DNA of 64,000 nt from an uncultured Eubacteriales bacterium (GTDB taxonomy: Bacteria; Bacillota; Clostridia; Oscillospirales; CAG-382). Under the pieces are notes generated by a model, which was given only the letters and a program-made list of their open reading frames with translations, ran no database searches and had not been told where the DNA came from. Below, piece by piece: positions 8,254 through 16,524 of the stretch (positions within the stretch are counted from its first letter, which is position 1; each line of letters begins with the position of its first letter). Where the stretch lies: contig CAKSOW010000010.1 in assembly GCA_934479825.1 (NCBI GenBank), positions 1 through 64,000 on the forward strand, written 5' to 3'. A program made the position numbers and the translations under genes.

Positions 8254-9102
8254 TTATATCCCCTTTGCCGCCTCAGACGGAGTCATCCCCATGTGAGCCC
8301 GAAAGACGCGCCCGAAATAATTGGCATCGTCAAAGCCCACCGCTTGGGCCGCTTCTGCAACCGAATATTCGCCGGAAAGAAGCAGATCCTTGGCTTTCAA
8401 TAAACGCTTCTGCAAACGGTATGCTACCGGCGAACAACCGAATAACCGCGCAAACAGCCGCCGGAAATGCGTTTCGCTTAACCGGCACATGTCCGCAAGC
8501 TCGCTTACCGATTGATTTTCCGCATAGTGCGCATCTATGAATGTCTTTGCCGGAAGAATTTTGCGGTAATCGTCGCCGGAACTGTTGAAACGCACCGCAT
8601 CGGTAAAATACAGATACAGAATTTCATATAATACCGAGCGCGCCAGTACAGTAAACCCATATGTCTTGTTTTGCCATACCGAAAGCAAGCGTTCAAGAAG
8701 CTCTTCCGATACCGCGGCAACAGCTTCTGACGACATATAGCGAAACCGGTTGGAGAGGATCGCATCAAATGCCGTGTTTTCTTCCCCTTTCGCTCCGGCA
8801 AGCCGAAAATTGACGGTAATGTGGCAAAACGGCTCTGTTCCCTCGCTTGCCACAATATACCGGCTGTCGGCCGGAAGAAAGAGCATTCGTCCGGGAGCGA
8901 GAAACAGCTCCTCGGATTCCCGGCCGTTTGTCTCATCAAAAACATATTTTCCGAGTCCCGAAAGACAATAAACGATCCCGGCTACACCCCGGCCGGCACG
9001 GTAATCACTGCCGTGTATGCCATGCTCAAACACACAACGGTGAACAAGAACAATGGATTCAACGTCAAGGTCAAAATCGCCCATTTGAAAAGAATTCGGC
9101 AT
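8254..9102 (-). CDS. AraC-family transcriptional regulator
   Basis: A 282-residue regulator. The N-terminal part (about 20-150) is a cupin-like AraC ligand-binding domain (LFLAPGRMLFLPADSRY). The C-terminal part (about 185-280) is the double helix-turn-helix DNA-binding domain, with SVSELADMCRLSETHFRRLF and the second helix in AEAAQAVGFDDANYFGRVF. The ATG at 9102 follows AAGGAG. It is the last gene of a minus-strand unit after the MerR-kinase fusion and the GH32-like enzyme, 40 bp from the latter, so it probably controls use of the same carbohydrate. The ligand cannot be told. Confidence 0.93.
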   Translation of the reverse strand: MPNSFQMGDFDLDVESIVLVHRCVFEHGIHGSDYRAGRGVAGIVYCLSGLGKYVFDETNGRESEELFLAPGRMLFLPADSRYIVASEGTEPFCHITVNFRLAGAKGEENTAFDAILSNRFRYMSSEAVAAVSEELLERLLSVWQNKTYGFTVLARSVLYEILYLYFTDAVRFNSSGDDYRKILPAKTFIDAHYAENQSVSELADMCRLSETHFRRLFARLFGCSPVAYRLQKRLLKAKDLLLSGEYSVAEAAQAVGFDDANYFGRVFRAHMGMTPSEAAKGI

Positions 9103-9142
9103 GACAGAGCTCCTTTATGTCAGATTCGGTACAAACTTGGTC

Positions 9143-10357
9143 TTACTCTTGAGGAAACAACTCAACCGTATCCGGCTTGATTTTTAAAAATGTCATATCC
9201 CCGGCATAGCCGTCAATACGCTTAAAGCCAACAAAAACAATTTCTTCTTCCCAAAGTGCCATTTTGGGCACACTTTCACAAGGGATATGCGGATTTTCCG
9301 GTGTTTTCCAATCGGAAAACGGTTTTTTTGAATACAGGTAACATCCGGATCCGAAATGACTGAACACGAGATAATAGTTATCGCGATAAACAAAATAGTC
9401 CGGACATTCCGGCTGGTCACCGTCCTTAGCAAGGTAAACCGGGTCTGGCTCCTCCGTCCAAACATCGGCATCCGGTGAAGTCAGGTGTGCAAGGCAGCCT
9501 TTTCCCTCGGAAAGAAGCGTTGTGGTTACAAACATGTGGAAAACGCCGTCGTCGCCTTTTACGATTTTCGGATCGCGTGCCGAAACCTTACAGTAATTGT
9601 CTCCAAGTTCAACCCAAAATCCACGGTCTTTTTGATAGTGGTATCCGTCGTCTGAAACACTGCGGCAAATGGGCGCAGGCGAACCGTCACATGTGCGAAT
9701 GGTATAGTACAAATAATGTTTGCCGTTATGCTCAATATGCGAGCCGGTGCAGATAGAACCCTCCCATTGCTCGTCAATTGTCACGACATCCGGGTGAATC
9801 TGCCAGTTTACAAAATCGTCGGTGGATATATGTGACCATTGATGAGCGCCGAGACCGTATTTGCTGCGGTGATGACGCCGGTCTTTCAGGTAGATAACGT
9901 GAAAGCGTTCATTGTCGGAATATGGCATACAATCGCCGACAAAAACATCTTCTTCCGGACGCCAGCCTTCGGCATTCCGGAATGTTCCGAGAATAACCGG
10001 CGATACATTTTCGCTCTCTGTGTATGGTTTTACTCCAATCGGTACGTTCCATAGAGCCTCCGCCACACCAAATGACCCAATTGGCCATTCTTCATCGCAC
10101 AAAACACCGTCGGCCCAAAGCTCAATACGGTAGGGGCGGACGCGAAGAAAGACATTATTTGCCGCAGGTTCAGCATGGAGAAGAAGAGGCGTATCACGAA
10201 AAGATGTGTAAAACTCGACGTTTAAACCGTTTTCATTTTTATATGCATTAAACGCCGGCTTGCCGTCTGCTGTGACTGCTTTTACAGGATTCACATTTTC
10301 AAGGGAAAAAATCAAATCATATTTTTCAAAAAGAATTTTAGTTCTTGCGATATTCAT
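9143..10357 (-). CDS. GH32-like (clan GH-J, five-bladed propeller) glycosidase
   Basis: A 404-residue cytoplasmic protein without a signal peptide. The second half matches GH32-type beta-propeller enzymes: LGAHQWSHISTDDFVNW, WEGSICTGS, then SARDPKIV (the RDP motif) and PECPDYF (the EC motif carrying the general acid). The classic N-terminal WMNDPNG nucleophile motif is not visible. The matching position is near YSDNERFHVIYLKDRRHH, so an acidic residue in this stretch (for example Asp in VGDCMPYSDNE) may serve, or the chemistry differs. It overlaps the upstream kinase gene by 20 bp and has AAAGGAAA before its ATG. Likely role: hydrolysis of a beta-fructosyl- or arabinosyl-type oligosaccharide whose product the kinase phosphorylates. 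That substrate is inference. Confidence 0.75.
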   Translation of the reverse strand: MNIARTKILFEKYDLIFSLENVNPVKAVTADGKPAFNAYKNENGLNVEFYTSFRDTPLLLHAEPAANNVFLRVRPYRIELWADGVLCDEEWPIGSFGVAEALWNVPIGVKPYTESENVSPVILGTFRNAEGWRPEEDVFVGDCMPYSDNERFHVIYLKDRRHHRSKYGLGAHQWSHISTDDFVNWQIHPDVVTIDEQWEGSICTGSHIEHNGKHYLYYTIRTCDGSPAPICRSVSDDGYHYQKDRGFWVELGDNYCKVSARDPKIVKGDDGVFHMFVTTTLLSEGKGCLAHLTSPDADVWTEEPDPVYLAKDGDQPECPDYFVYRDNYYLVFSHFGSGCYLYSKKPFSDWKTPENPHIPCESVPKMALWEEEIVFVGFKRIDGYAGDMTFLKIKPDTVELFPQE

Positions 10358-12122
10358 ATTTATTGTTTCCTTTCTCGTCGATACATGGATACGGAATGCT
10401 TTTCTTTACCTCGTTCAAAGGAATCTGCAAGGCAAAGTGTGCAGCCGCGAGAGCCGCGCCGAAAGCGGCTTCTTCCCGCAAAGCAGGTAAGACAAGCGGA
10501 CGGGAAAATGTTTGAGACAGCACCCGGCATAACGACGGATTCTTTTGTACAGCATTGCCGGAGGCAACAAGTTTTCCGAACATTTTTACGCCGCTTTGAA
10601 GATACATCTCATAAAGTTCATTTGCCATGCCTTCCAAAACGCCGAGAGTCAATGCTTCCGGCGTAAAGTTATCTTCCCCGATATTTTCAATCAAACCTCG
10701 AATATCGGCATTTTGACGTGTTCCGCAAAAGGTCGTACGTACTTTTAGCCGTTTATCGGTTCCCAAAGCCTTTTGTGCAAATTCATTCAGCAGTTCATAT
10801 TGTTCCGAGTCAGTCCTTAACGCGGCGCGAAAAAAACGTTCCAAAAGCGCGTAGGCACGGCCGCCGCACAAAGCTGATCCGGTTAACAGAAATCGTCCCT
10901 CAAAATAGGGACGCCGTTCAAGCGGTAAACGCGGTGTGGGAAAGTCGGCATCCACGCACATTGAAATCTGACTGCCTGTACCGTAATTGACGGACAGATC
11001 GTTCTTTTCATCCCTTACTGAACCGAAAAAAGCAGCTTGATTGTCTCCGAATGCGACTGTTACCGGAATATTTTGATAGAACCCGGCTACTGTTTCTCCC
11101 GTGGCTGCGTCAGGCAGAGAGAGCACGTTTAATTTGAGCTTTTCCAGTGCGGTGCGGTCAAATTTCCCGGTTGCGCAGTCAAAAAGCCCTAAGCTTGCCG
11201 CGTTGGACGCGTGCATAAGTGCACGTGTTCGGCCGGTTATACACATAACCGCATAGTCCCCGATGGTACAGAGGCTGGCAGCATTCTCCGGTACAAGTCC
11301 GTTTTGTACATTGTAATAATGGGTGGCAAAACCATACCCCGGCATGACTGTATAGCCGGTTTGGTGTTTGATCTCCTCACTGTATGTTTTGCCGGTGCTC
11401 GTTTTAAGAGCCGCACGTGTATCCTGCCATGTATAAAGCGGCGAAACAGCCTTTCCGTTTTTATCTGCATAAAGAATACCATGCATTTGCCCGGTAATGC
11501 CGATAGAAATGATGCCCGGAAACGCACCGATAACCGATTTTATGAACTGCGTCAGTTTTTCGGCGATCCAGACCGCATCCTGTTCATGACGGAAAGGCTC
11601 GTTTGCCTTTATCATGCTTTGATTGGGCAAGGTGTAGCAGGCAATCTGACAATGTCCGTCCAAGTCGGCGACAGCGGCGCTGATGGTAGTTGTGCCGATA
11701 TCGATGCCGAGGGACAAGCGGTGTCCGGCAGCCAAGGCCGGATTTAGCAGTTCAGGATCGTCAAACAATGAGTTGTCCGACGTTTTCTCACACGCAGGAA
11801 CGTTGAAATTGGCATTTTTCAAATATTCTCTGCATAACTTTTCCTGTTCTTTGTTCTTTCCTTTTTCTTCGGATAATTCATACAGTCTTTTCTGAAAAAG
11901 TGCCGGCGCATCAAACAGACCGTCTGCCCAAAGACGGATATCCGCAAGCGAGATTCCCGATAGCCGGAAACGCCGTATTGCGCATAGCCGTTCTATTTGT
12001 TCATCGGTATACTCTCTGTAAGCGTTTGCCGCCCGGTCAACCGAAATAAGACCTTTGGACTCATACAAACGAACCGCTTTGGCAGAAAGCCCGGTCAAGT
12101 GACATACTTCTTTTATCTGCAA
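10338..12122 (-). CDS. MerR-type HTH regulator fused to an FGGY-family sugar kinase
   Basis: A 594-residue fusion when started at TTG 12122. That codon follows AGGAGGGG by about 9 bases and gives a normal MerR N-terminus (MQIKEVCHLTGLSAKAVRLY). An upstream in-frame ATG at 12167 would overlap the -10 box. Residues 1-70 are the MerR winged helix and about 70-115 a helical linker. From 136 to the end is a complete FGGY kinase: LSLGIDIGTTT at 136-146, GITGQMHG ending near 215, TWQDTR, GDNQAAFFGS and NYGTGSQIS. The kinase part resembles sedoheptulokinase/xylulokinase-like enzymes; the exact sugar is unknown. It heads a three-gene operon and could couple its own substrate to transcription. Confidence 0.88.
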   Translation of the reverse strand: MQIKEVCHLTGLSAKAVRLYESKGLISVDRAANAYREYTDEQIERLCAIRRFRLSGISLADIRLWADGLFDAPALFQKRLYELSEEKGKNKEQEKLCREYLKNANFNVPACEKTSDNSLFDDPELLNPALAAGHRLSLGIDIGTTTISAAVADLDGHCQIACYTLPNQSMIKANEPFRHEQDAVWIAEKLTQFIKSVIGAFPGIISIGITGQMHGILYADKNGKAVSPLYTWQDTRAALKTSTGKTYSEEIKHQTGYTVMPGYGFATHYYNVQNGLVPENAASLCTIGDYAVMCITGRTRALMHASNAASLGLFDCATGKFDRTALEKLKLNVLSLPDAATGETVAGFYQNIPVTVAFGDNQAAFFGSVRDEKNDLSVNYGTGSQISMCVDADFPTPRLPLERRPYFEGRFLLTGSALCGGRAYALLERFFRAALRTDSEQYELLNEFAQKALGTDKRLKVRTTFCGTRQNADIRGLIENIGEDNFTPEALTLGVLEGMANELYEMYLQSGVKMFGKLVASGNAVQKNPSLCRVLSQTFSRPLVLPALREEAAFGAALAAAHFALQIPLNEVKKSIPYPCIDEKGNNKYEYRKN

Positions 12123-12155
12123 GTGTTTTACCCCTCCTCGAATTAGGATAGCTAC

Positions 12156-12186
12156 ACTATAAACCATTCCCTTGGGGCAAAGTCAA
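12156..12186 (-). promoter_or_regulatory. Promoter with 19-bp spacer ahead of the MerR-kinase gene
   Basis: On the minus strand, TTGACT (12186-12181) and TATAGT (12161-12156) are separated by 19 bp. This over-long spacer is typical of promoters that MerR-family proteins activate by untwisting DNA. The spacer contains the palindrome CCCAAGGG. It lies between the uvrD-like stop (12203) and the fusion gene, which suggests autoregulation. Confidence 0.75.
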
Positions 12187-12202
12187 TACGTTTTTTAAAA
12201 AT

Positions 12203-14410
12203 TTACAATTCTTCCGTCTGTTCTGTCAGAGCCTCCGTTTCCTCGGTCAGCAATTGTCCCAAGAGTTCAAGCTTGACGCGATAGGAGATCTGCCGCGCGG
12301 TAGGCATATCGTCAAATTGAATTTTGTTCATGCCCTTTTGTACATCCGTGTCCAAAATCGTGCCAAAACCGAAAATCGAGTGCCTGACGCGCATACCGCT
12401 CCGGTAGACCGTCTCTTTGTCGGTTAAAAGCTTTTCCCTCACCGAAATATACGCACGTGCATCTTCAATCAATCCCTCGCGCGGCGGCTCGGTGAAATCG
12501 AGAAGTTCTGAGTCGATATCGAGGAGAAACCGCGACGGATAACGCGGCGAACCGTCAAAATCACGGCCGGCCGCCTCCGAAAGATATAATTTCTTTTCGG
12601 CACGCGTCATGGCAACAAACGCAAGCCTGCGCTCTTCCTCCATTTCGGCTTTCGTGCGCAATCGTTTCGACGGAAAGATTCCCTCGTTCATTCCGCATAA
12701 AAATACATACGGAAATTCAAGGCCTTTGGCGGCGTGAACCGTCATAAAGCGCACCTTATCGCCACTTTCGGCAGCGTCCGCACCGGAATACAGCGCAGAG
12801 CTTATCAAAAACTGCTCAGCTGTGCTTTCCTCGCCGCAGGTCGTTTCATATTCATGCACGGCCTGTTTTAATTCCGCAAGATTATCCAACCGTTCCGAAC
12901 TGCCCTCTGTACGGAGCATTTTTTCATAGCCGCTTTTGTCAAGCAGTTCGCTTAGCACCTCCGAAACCTGCCTTGCCGCATAATCGCGCGACAGCGTTTC
13001 AATTAACTCAATAAATTCTTTTGCGCCCGTGCCGGTCAACAACGGCTCTTCCGCTTCTGCCGCCGCTTTCAATGCCGCATATAATGAACAGCCGTGCTCT
13101 TCGGCATATGCCTTTAAAAAGGCTTTGCGGCGTTCACCGATATTCCGTTTCGGACGGTTGACAATGCGCAAGAACGACAGATCGTCCTTGTATACAAGCA
13201 TGCGCAGATAGCTAAGCGCGTCTTTGATTTCTGCACGGCCGTAAAACGGCACACCGCTGTATAACACATACGGAATCTTCCGTTTCATAAAAACGGTTTC
13301 GGGCGTGCGCGTGACATAATGCGCCCGGTACATAACGGTTATATCTTTGTACGGCACACCGCTTTCGTGCAGTTTTTCCACCTCGTCTGCAATCCATTCG
13401 GCTTCTTGCTCTGAGTCGGCGGCATAATGACAAACAACTTTTTCGCCGTCCGGAAGCGTTGGAATCAAATCCTTTTCGGCACGGTTCTTGTTGTGCCGGA
13501 TCAAGGAATTACACACGGATATAATCTGCGGCGTACTGCGGTAATTCTGCAAAAGATAAATGGTTTCGGTATCCGGAAATTCTTCGTGGAAATTCAGAAT
13601 ATAGCGAATGCTTGCGCCGCGCCAGGTGTAAATGGTCTGGTCGGGATCGCCGACGATAAACAGATTCTTATGATAGGCACATAACACTTTCATAAGCTTG
13701 TACTGCGGCTCATCAATATCCTGAAACTCGTCAACCATAATATATTCCAACCGTTCCTGCCATTTTAGGCGGATATCCGGATGATTTTCAAAAATATACA
13801 GCGACAGGGTGATAAGATCATTATAATCCAGCCCGAAACACTTTTTCTGTTCGTACAGATATCCGTAAAAAATGATGTCAGTCACGCTTTCAGCCTTTTC
13901 ATACTTTTCTTTCAAGCCGGAAATCGACAGATGGATCAGATCTTTATAGTAATCGGTTTTTTCCTTTAATTTGAGCATTTCGATCTTGTCGCGCGCCGCC
14001 GAATAGGTCATATGCCGTAACGTCAGTCCGCGTTCCTCATAGACTGTTGCCAGCATGGCGTCGATATCGGAATTATCAAGCACCAAAAAGCTTTCGGGGT
14101 ATTGGAGGATATGCGCGTCCTCATGGAGCACCGAAACGCAGAAACTGTGGAATGTACAGATATAACCAGTATCGTTGTCTCCGGTCAGATTATGAATACG
14201 GCTGCGCATTTCACCGGCAGCCTTATTGGTAAAGGTAACACAAAGGATATGTCCGGACAAAATGCCGATTTCATTCACCAAAAAGGCAAAGCGATGCACC
14301 AAAGCGCGTGTTTTTCCCGTTCCTGCGCCTGCAATGACGCGCACAAAGCCTTCGGTGGCGGTAACGGCCTTTTTTTGTTCGTCATTCAGCTTGTCAAAAT
14401 CATAGGTCAT
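12203..14410 (-). CDS. UvrD/PcrA/Rep-type superfamily 1 DNA helicase
   Basis: A 735-residue ATP-dependent 3'-5' DNA helicase for repair and replication restart. Walker A GAGTGKT is at 28-34, VTFTNKAAGEM (motif Ia) at 58-68, VDEFQD (motif II) at 226-231, GDPDQTIYTWRGA (motif III) at 254-266, the VHAAKGLEF region near 540, and VAMTRAEKKLYL (motif VI) near 600. The C-terminal tail with VRHSIFGFGTI is typical of PcrA-like proteins. ATG 14410 follows AAGGAG. PcrA is usually about 720-750 residues, so the length fits, but pcrA, uvrD and rep paralogues cannot be separated here. The PfkB kinase promoter lies just upstream, divergent. Confidence 0.94.
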   Translation of the reverse strand: MTYDFDKLNDEQKKAVTATEGFVRVIAGAGTGKTRALVHRFAFLVNEIGILSGHILCVTFTNKAAGEMRSRIHNLTGDNDTGYICTFHSFCVSVLHEDAHILQYPESFLVLDNSDIDAMLATVYEERGLTLRHMTYSAARDKIEMLKLKEKTDYYKDLIHLSISGLKEKYEKAESVTDIIFYGYLYEQKKCFGLDYNDLITLSLYIFENHPDIRLKWQERLEYIMVDEFQDIDEPQYKLMKVLCAYHKNLFIVGDPDQTIYTWRGASIRYILNFHEEFPDTETIYLLQNYRSTPQIISVCNSLIRHNKNRAEKDLIPTLPDGEKVVCHYAADSEQEAEWIADEVEKLHESGVPYKDITVMYRAHYVTRTPETVFMKRKIPYVLYSGVPFYGRAEIKDALSYLRMLVYKDDLSFLRIVNRPKRNIGERRKAFLKAYAEEHGCSLYAALKAAAEAEEPLLTGTGAKEFIELIETLSRDYAARQVSEVLSELLDKSGYEKMLRTEGSSERLDNLAELKQAVHEYETTCGEESTAEQFLISSALYSGADAAESGDKVRFMTVHAAKGLEFPYVFLCGMNEGIFPSKRLRTKAEMEEERRLAFVAMTRAEKKLYLSEAAGRDFDGSPRYPSRFLLDIDSELLDFTEPPREGLIEDARAYISVREKLLTDKETVYRSGMRVRHSIFGFGTILDTDVQKGMNKIQFDDMPTARQISYRVKLELLGQLLTEETEALTEQTEEL

Positions 14411-14500
14411 GGCGCATAACTCCTTTTTGTTTTTTTATATTGTACCATAGAACGTCTGTTTTTGCAAGTGGGTTTTACCGTCCGGAAAGGGCAGCCGCTA

Positions 14501-14529
14501 TTGACTTTCCCGGAAAAATCCATTATAAT
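14501..14529 (+). promoter_or_regulatory. Sigma-A promoter of the PfkB kinase gene
   Basis: TTGACT (14501-14506) and TATAAT (14524-14529) have a 17-bp spacer, and transcription would start about 25 bp before the start codon at 14563. It is divergent from the helicase gene. Confidence 0.88.
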
Positions 14530-14562
14530 AAAAAAAGAAACATGCCGGAAAGGACGATCGCT

Positions 14563-15498
14563 ATGAGAAAACCGAGATTGTTAGTCATCGGAAATACCAA
14601 TATGGATTTTGTCTGTGTTGCCGAACGTTTCCCAGCCGTCGGCGAAACGCTTTTTTCCGCAGGCGATTATTTTCTTTGTGCAGACGGAAAAGGCGCGAAT
14701 GCCGCGCTGTGTGCCGCAAGACTCGGTGCGGATGCCGTTCTTTGCACCGGCGTCGGTGCAGACTCCAACGGCAGAAAGATAGCGGACAGCTTGGAAAAAG
14801 AGAAGATTGATACCCGGTTTGTCTTTTTTGATAACGAGCAAAAAACAGATTTTTCCATGATTTTCCGCGAGCCGGGCGAAAAAAAGCGCACGGTTCGGTT
14901 TCCCGGCGCCGGCGCCTCTTTGTCGGTCGATCATGCAGAAGAGGCTTTTACCTGCTATCCGGATGCGCTGTTATTGGCATGCGATGTTATTCCGGAAATC
15001 GTTTATTATGGCGTGCAAAAGGCGAAAGAACAGAAAATTCCGGCTATTTTGAATTTAGCGCCGGCTCAGACCGAGCTTGATCCGTCCTCAATCGACGCGT
15101 GCGAAATCATCACGTCCGGAGAGGATGAGATTGCCTACTATACCGATATCGCGCCGACCAGTGCGGAAAACGCTTTACGTGCCGCTATCAAGCTTTCGGC
15201 GCTGATACATACAAAGTATGTCGTGATCCGGCTGGGAAAGCGCGGGGCGTTTGTCTACGACGGACTGCACCAGGAGCTGATTCCGGCGCTGGATGTACGT
15301 GCTGTCGATACGACCGGTGCAGGAGAGGCGTTCACCTCTTCTCTTGCTGTACGGTACATGCAGAATGGCGGAAATATTTCCGATGCCGCGCGGTTTGCCG
15401 TTTGTGTCAGTGCGTACAGCGTGCTGAAATCCGGCGAGGCGTCTTTTCCGACGGTTAAGGAATTAGAGGAATTTATCAATCGGTACAACAATCGGTAA
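14563..15498 (+). CDS. PfkB-family (ribokinase-like) sugar kinase
   Basis: A 311-residue kinase starting at ATG 14563, behind GGAAAGGA and the promoter at 14501-14529. It shows the N-terminal GNTNMDF motif, the DGKGANAA sugar-binding loop at 41-48, NLAPAQ near 164-169 and the ATP/anion-hole motif DTTGAGEAF at 249-257. The last motif is normally GAGD, whose Asp is the catalytic base (Asp255 in E. coli ribokinase); here the residue at 255 is Glu, codon GAG. The fold and ribokinase subfamily are clear, but the substrate is not, and the substitution leaves activity open. The gene is monocistronic and ends at repeat element B. Confidence 0.88.
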   Translation: MRKPRLLVIGNTNMDFVCVAERFPAVGETLFSAGDYFLCADGKGANAALCAARLGADAVLCTGVGADSNGRKIADSLEKEKIDTRFVFFDNEQKTDFSMIFREPGEKKRTVRFPGAGASLSVDHAEEAFTCYPDALLLACDVIPEIVYYGVQKAKEQKIPAILNLAPAQTELDPSSIDACEIITSGEDEIAYYTDIAPTSAENALRAAIKLSALIHTKYVVIRLGKRGAFVYDGLHQELIPALDVRAVDTTGAGEAFTSSLAVRYMQNGGNISDAARFAVCVSAYSVLKSGEASFPTVKELEEFINRYNNR

Positions 15499-15529
15499 GG
15501 CTTTGGTTTTTCCGGAAAAGCCCGGAAAG

Positions 15530-16515
15530 AGGCTCTTAGAGAAATTTTCCTTTTTCTGAAAATTTCCCTGAGGGACGGTTTGGGGTGCTTTTCATTTCGC
15601 GAAAAGCATAAAAGGGACGATTTTTGTGTTACTTTTTCGCTTGTACGAAAAAGTAACCAAAAAGTACCCCAGAGGGTTGCGACCCTCTGGATACCCAAAG
15701 TGCGGTTCAAAACCCGTGCGGTAGGATTTTAAGTAAAATTTGAAACGTTCAGCGTATAAAGCTTTTTTGCAAAAGTTTGTTAGTGCCGCAAACACGCACG
15801 GCCATGTTTTGAACCGGTGCGAACCGGAAGTGTAGTGCTAACGCAGAATCGGATTTTGCGAAAAATCGAAGTTGCTGTGCGTGCTTGACGCCGCAGGCGG
15901 TTGTTTAAAAGAGAAAGTGTACGTTATCTTTGTTGCGGCGGAAAAGGGAAATTGATGTGGGGTGTGGTGGAAAATTTGGAATAAAAATAGGGCTTGGCAT
16001 TATTTAAAAGTGCTGTAAGCCGTTTAAAACTTTGAAATTTATCAAAAATGTTGTTAAGCGCAAAAAATTGGAATTTCGTATTCTCATCCGAAACTATCTG
16101 TTTTTCGGAACATAACTTTCTGTTCGCGAAAAAACAATCTCCCACCAAATTCCCCCCCATTTTATGAAATACATAACCTACTGTCCGCCCAAATCAAACT
16201 CCGTCTTTTTATAAACACCTACAAATCCTTATGCAGTAAAACCGCCGTCTCGCACCGGTTCAAAATACTCCGAGCTGTATGGCACAAGACAGCGATTTTT
16301 CTCAAAGATTTTCTGATGGGCACAAAGCTTGCGATTTAACCAAAAATCCACCGCTCGGAATTTTGAACCGCTCTCTGGGAGTCCAGAGGGCCGCAACCCT
16401 CTGGTGTACTTTTTGGTTACTTTTTCGTACAAGCGAAAAAGTAACGTTAAAACCGTCCCTAATACTTTTCGCGAAACGAAAAGTCCCCCTTTCCTTGGAA
16501 AGAAAGAGGGACAAA
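15530..16515. repeat. Composite palindromic intergenic repeat, complete inverted copy (element B)
   Basis: It lies between the convergent PfkB and GH4 genes, in opposite orientation to elements A and C. Decamer boxes: CGGTTCAAAA 15703-15712, TTTTGAACCG 15807-15816, CGGTTCAAAA 16256-16265 and TTTTGAACCG 16361-16370; spacings 104, 449 and 105 bp. The 85-bp arms 15628-15712 and 16361-16445 are reverse complements with about six differences, and each contains the hairpin GTTACTTTTTCG/CGAAAAAGTAAC. Outer hairpins lie near 15535-15575, 15583-15608 and 16460-16485. A 79-codon minus-strand frame in the core (15924-16160) is not matched in frame by the other copies. Confidence 0.87.
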
Positions 16516-16524
16516 TAGCCTCGC

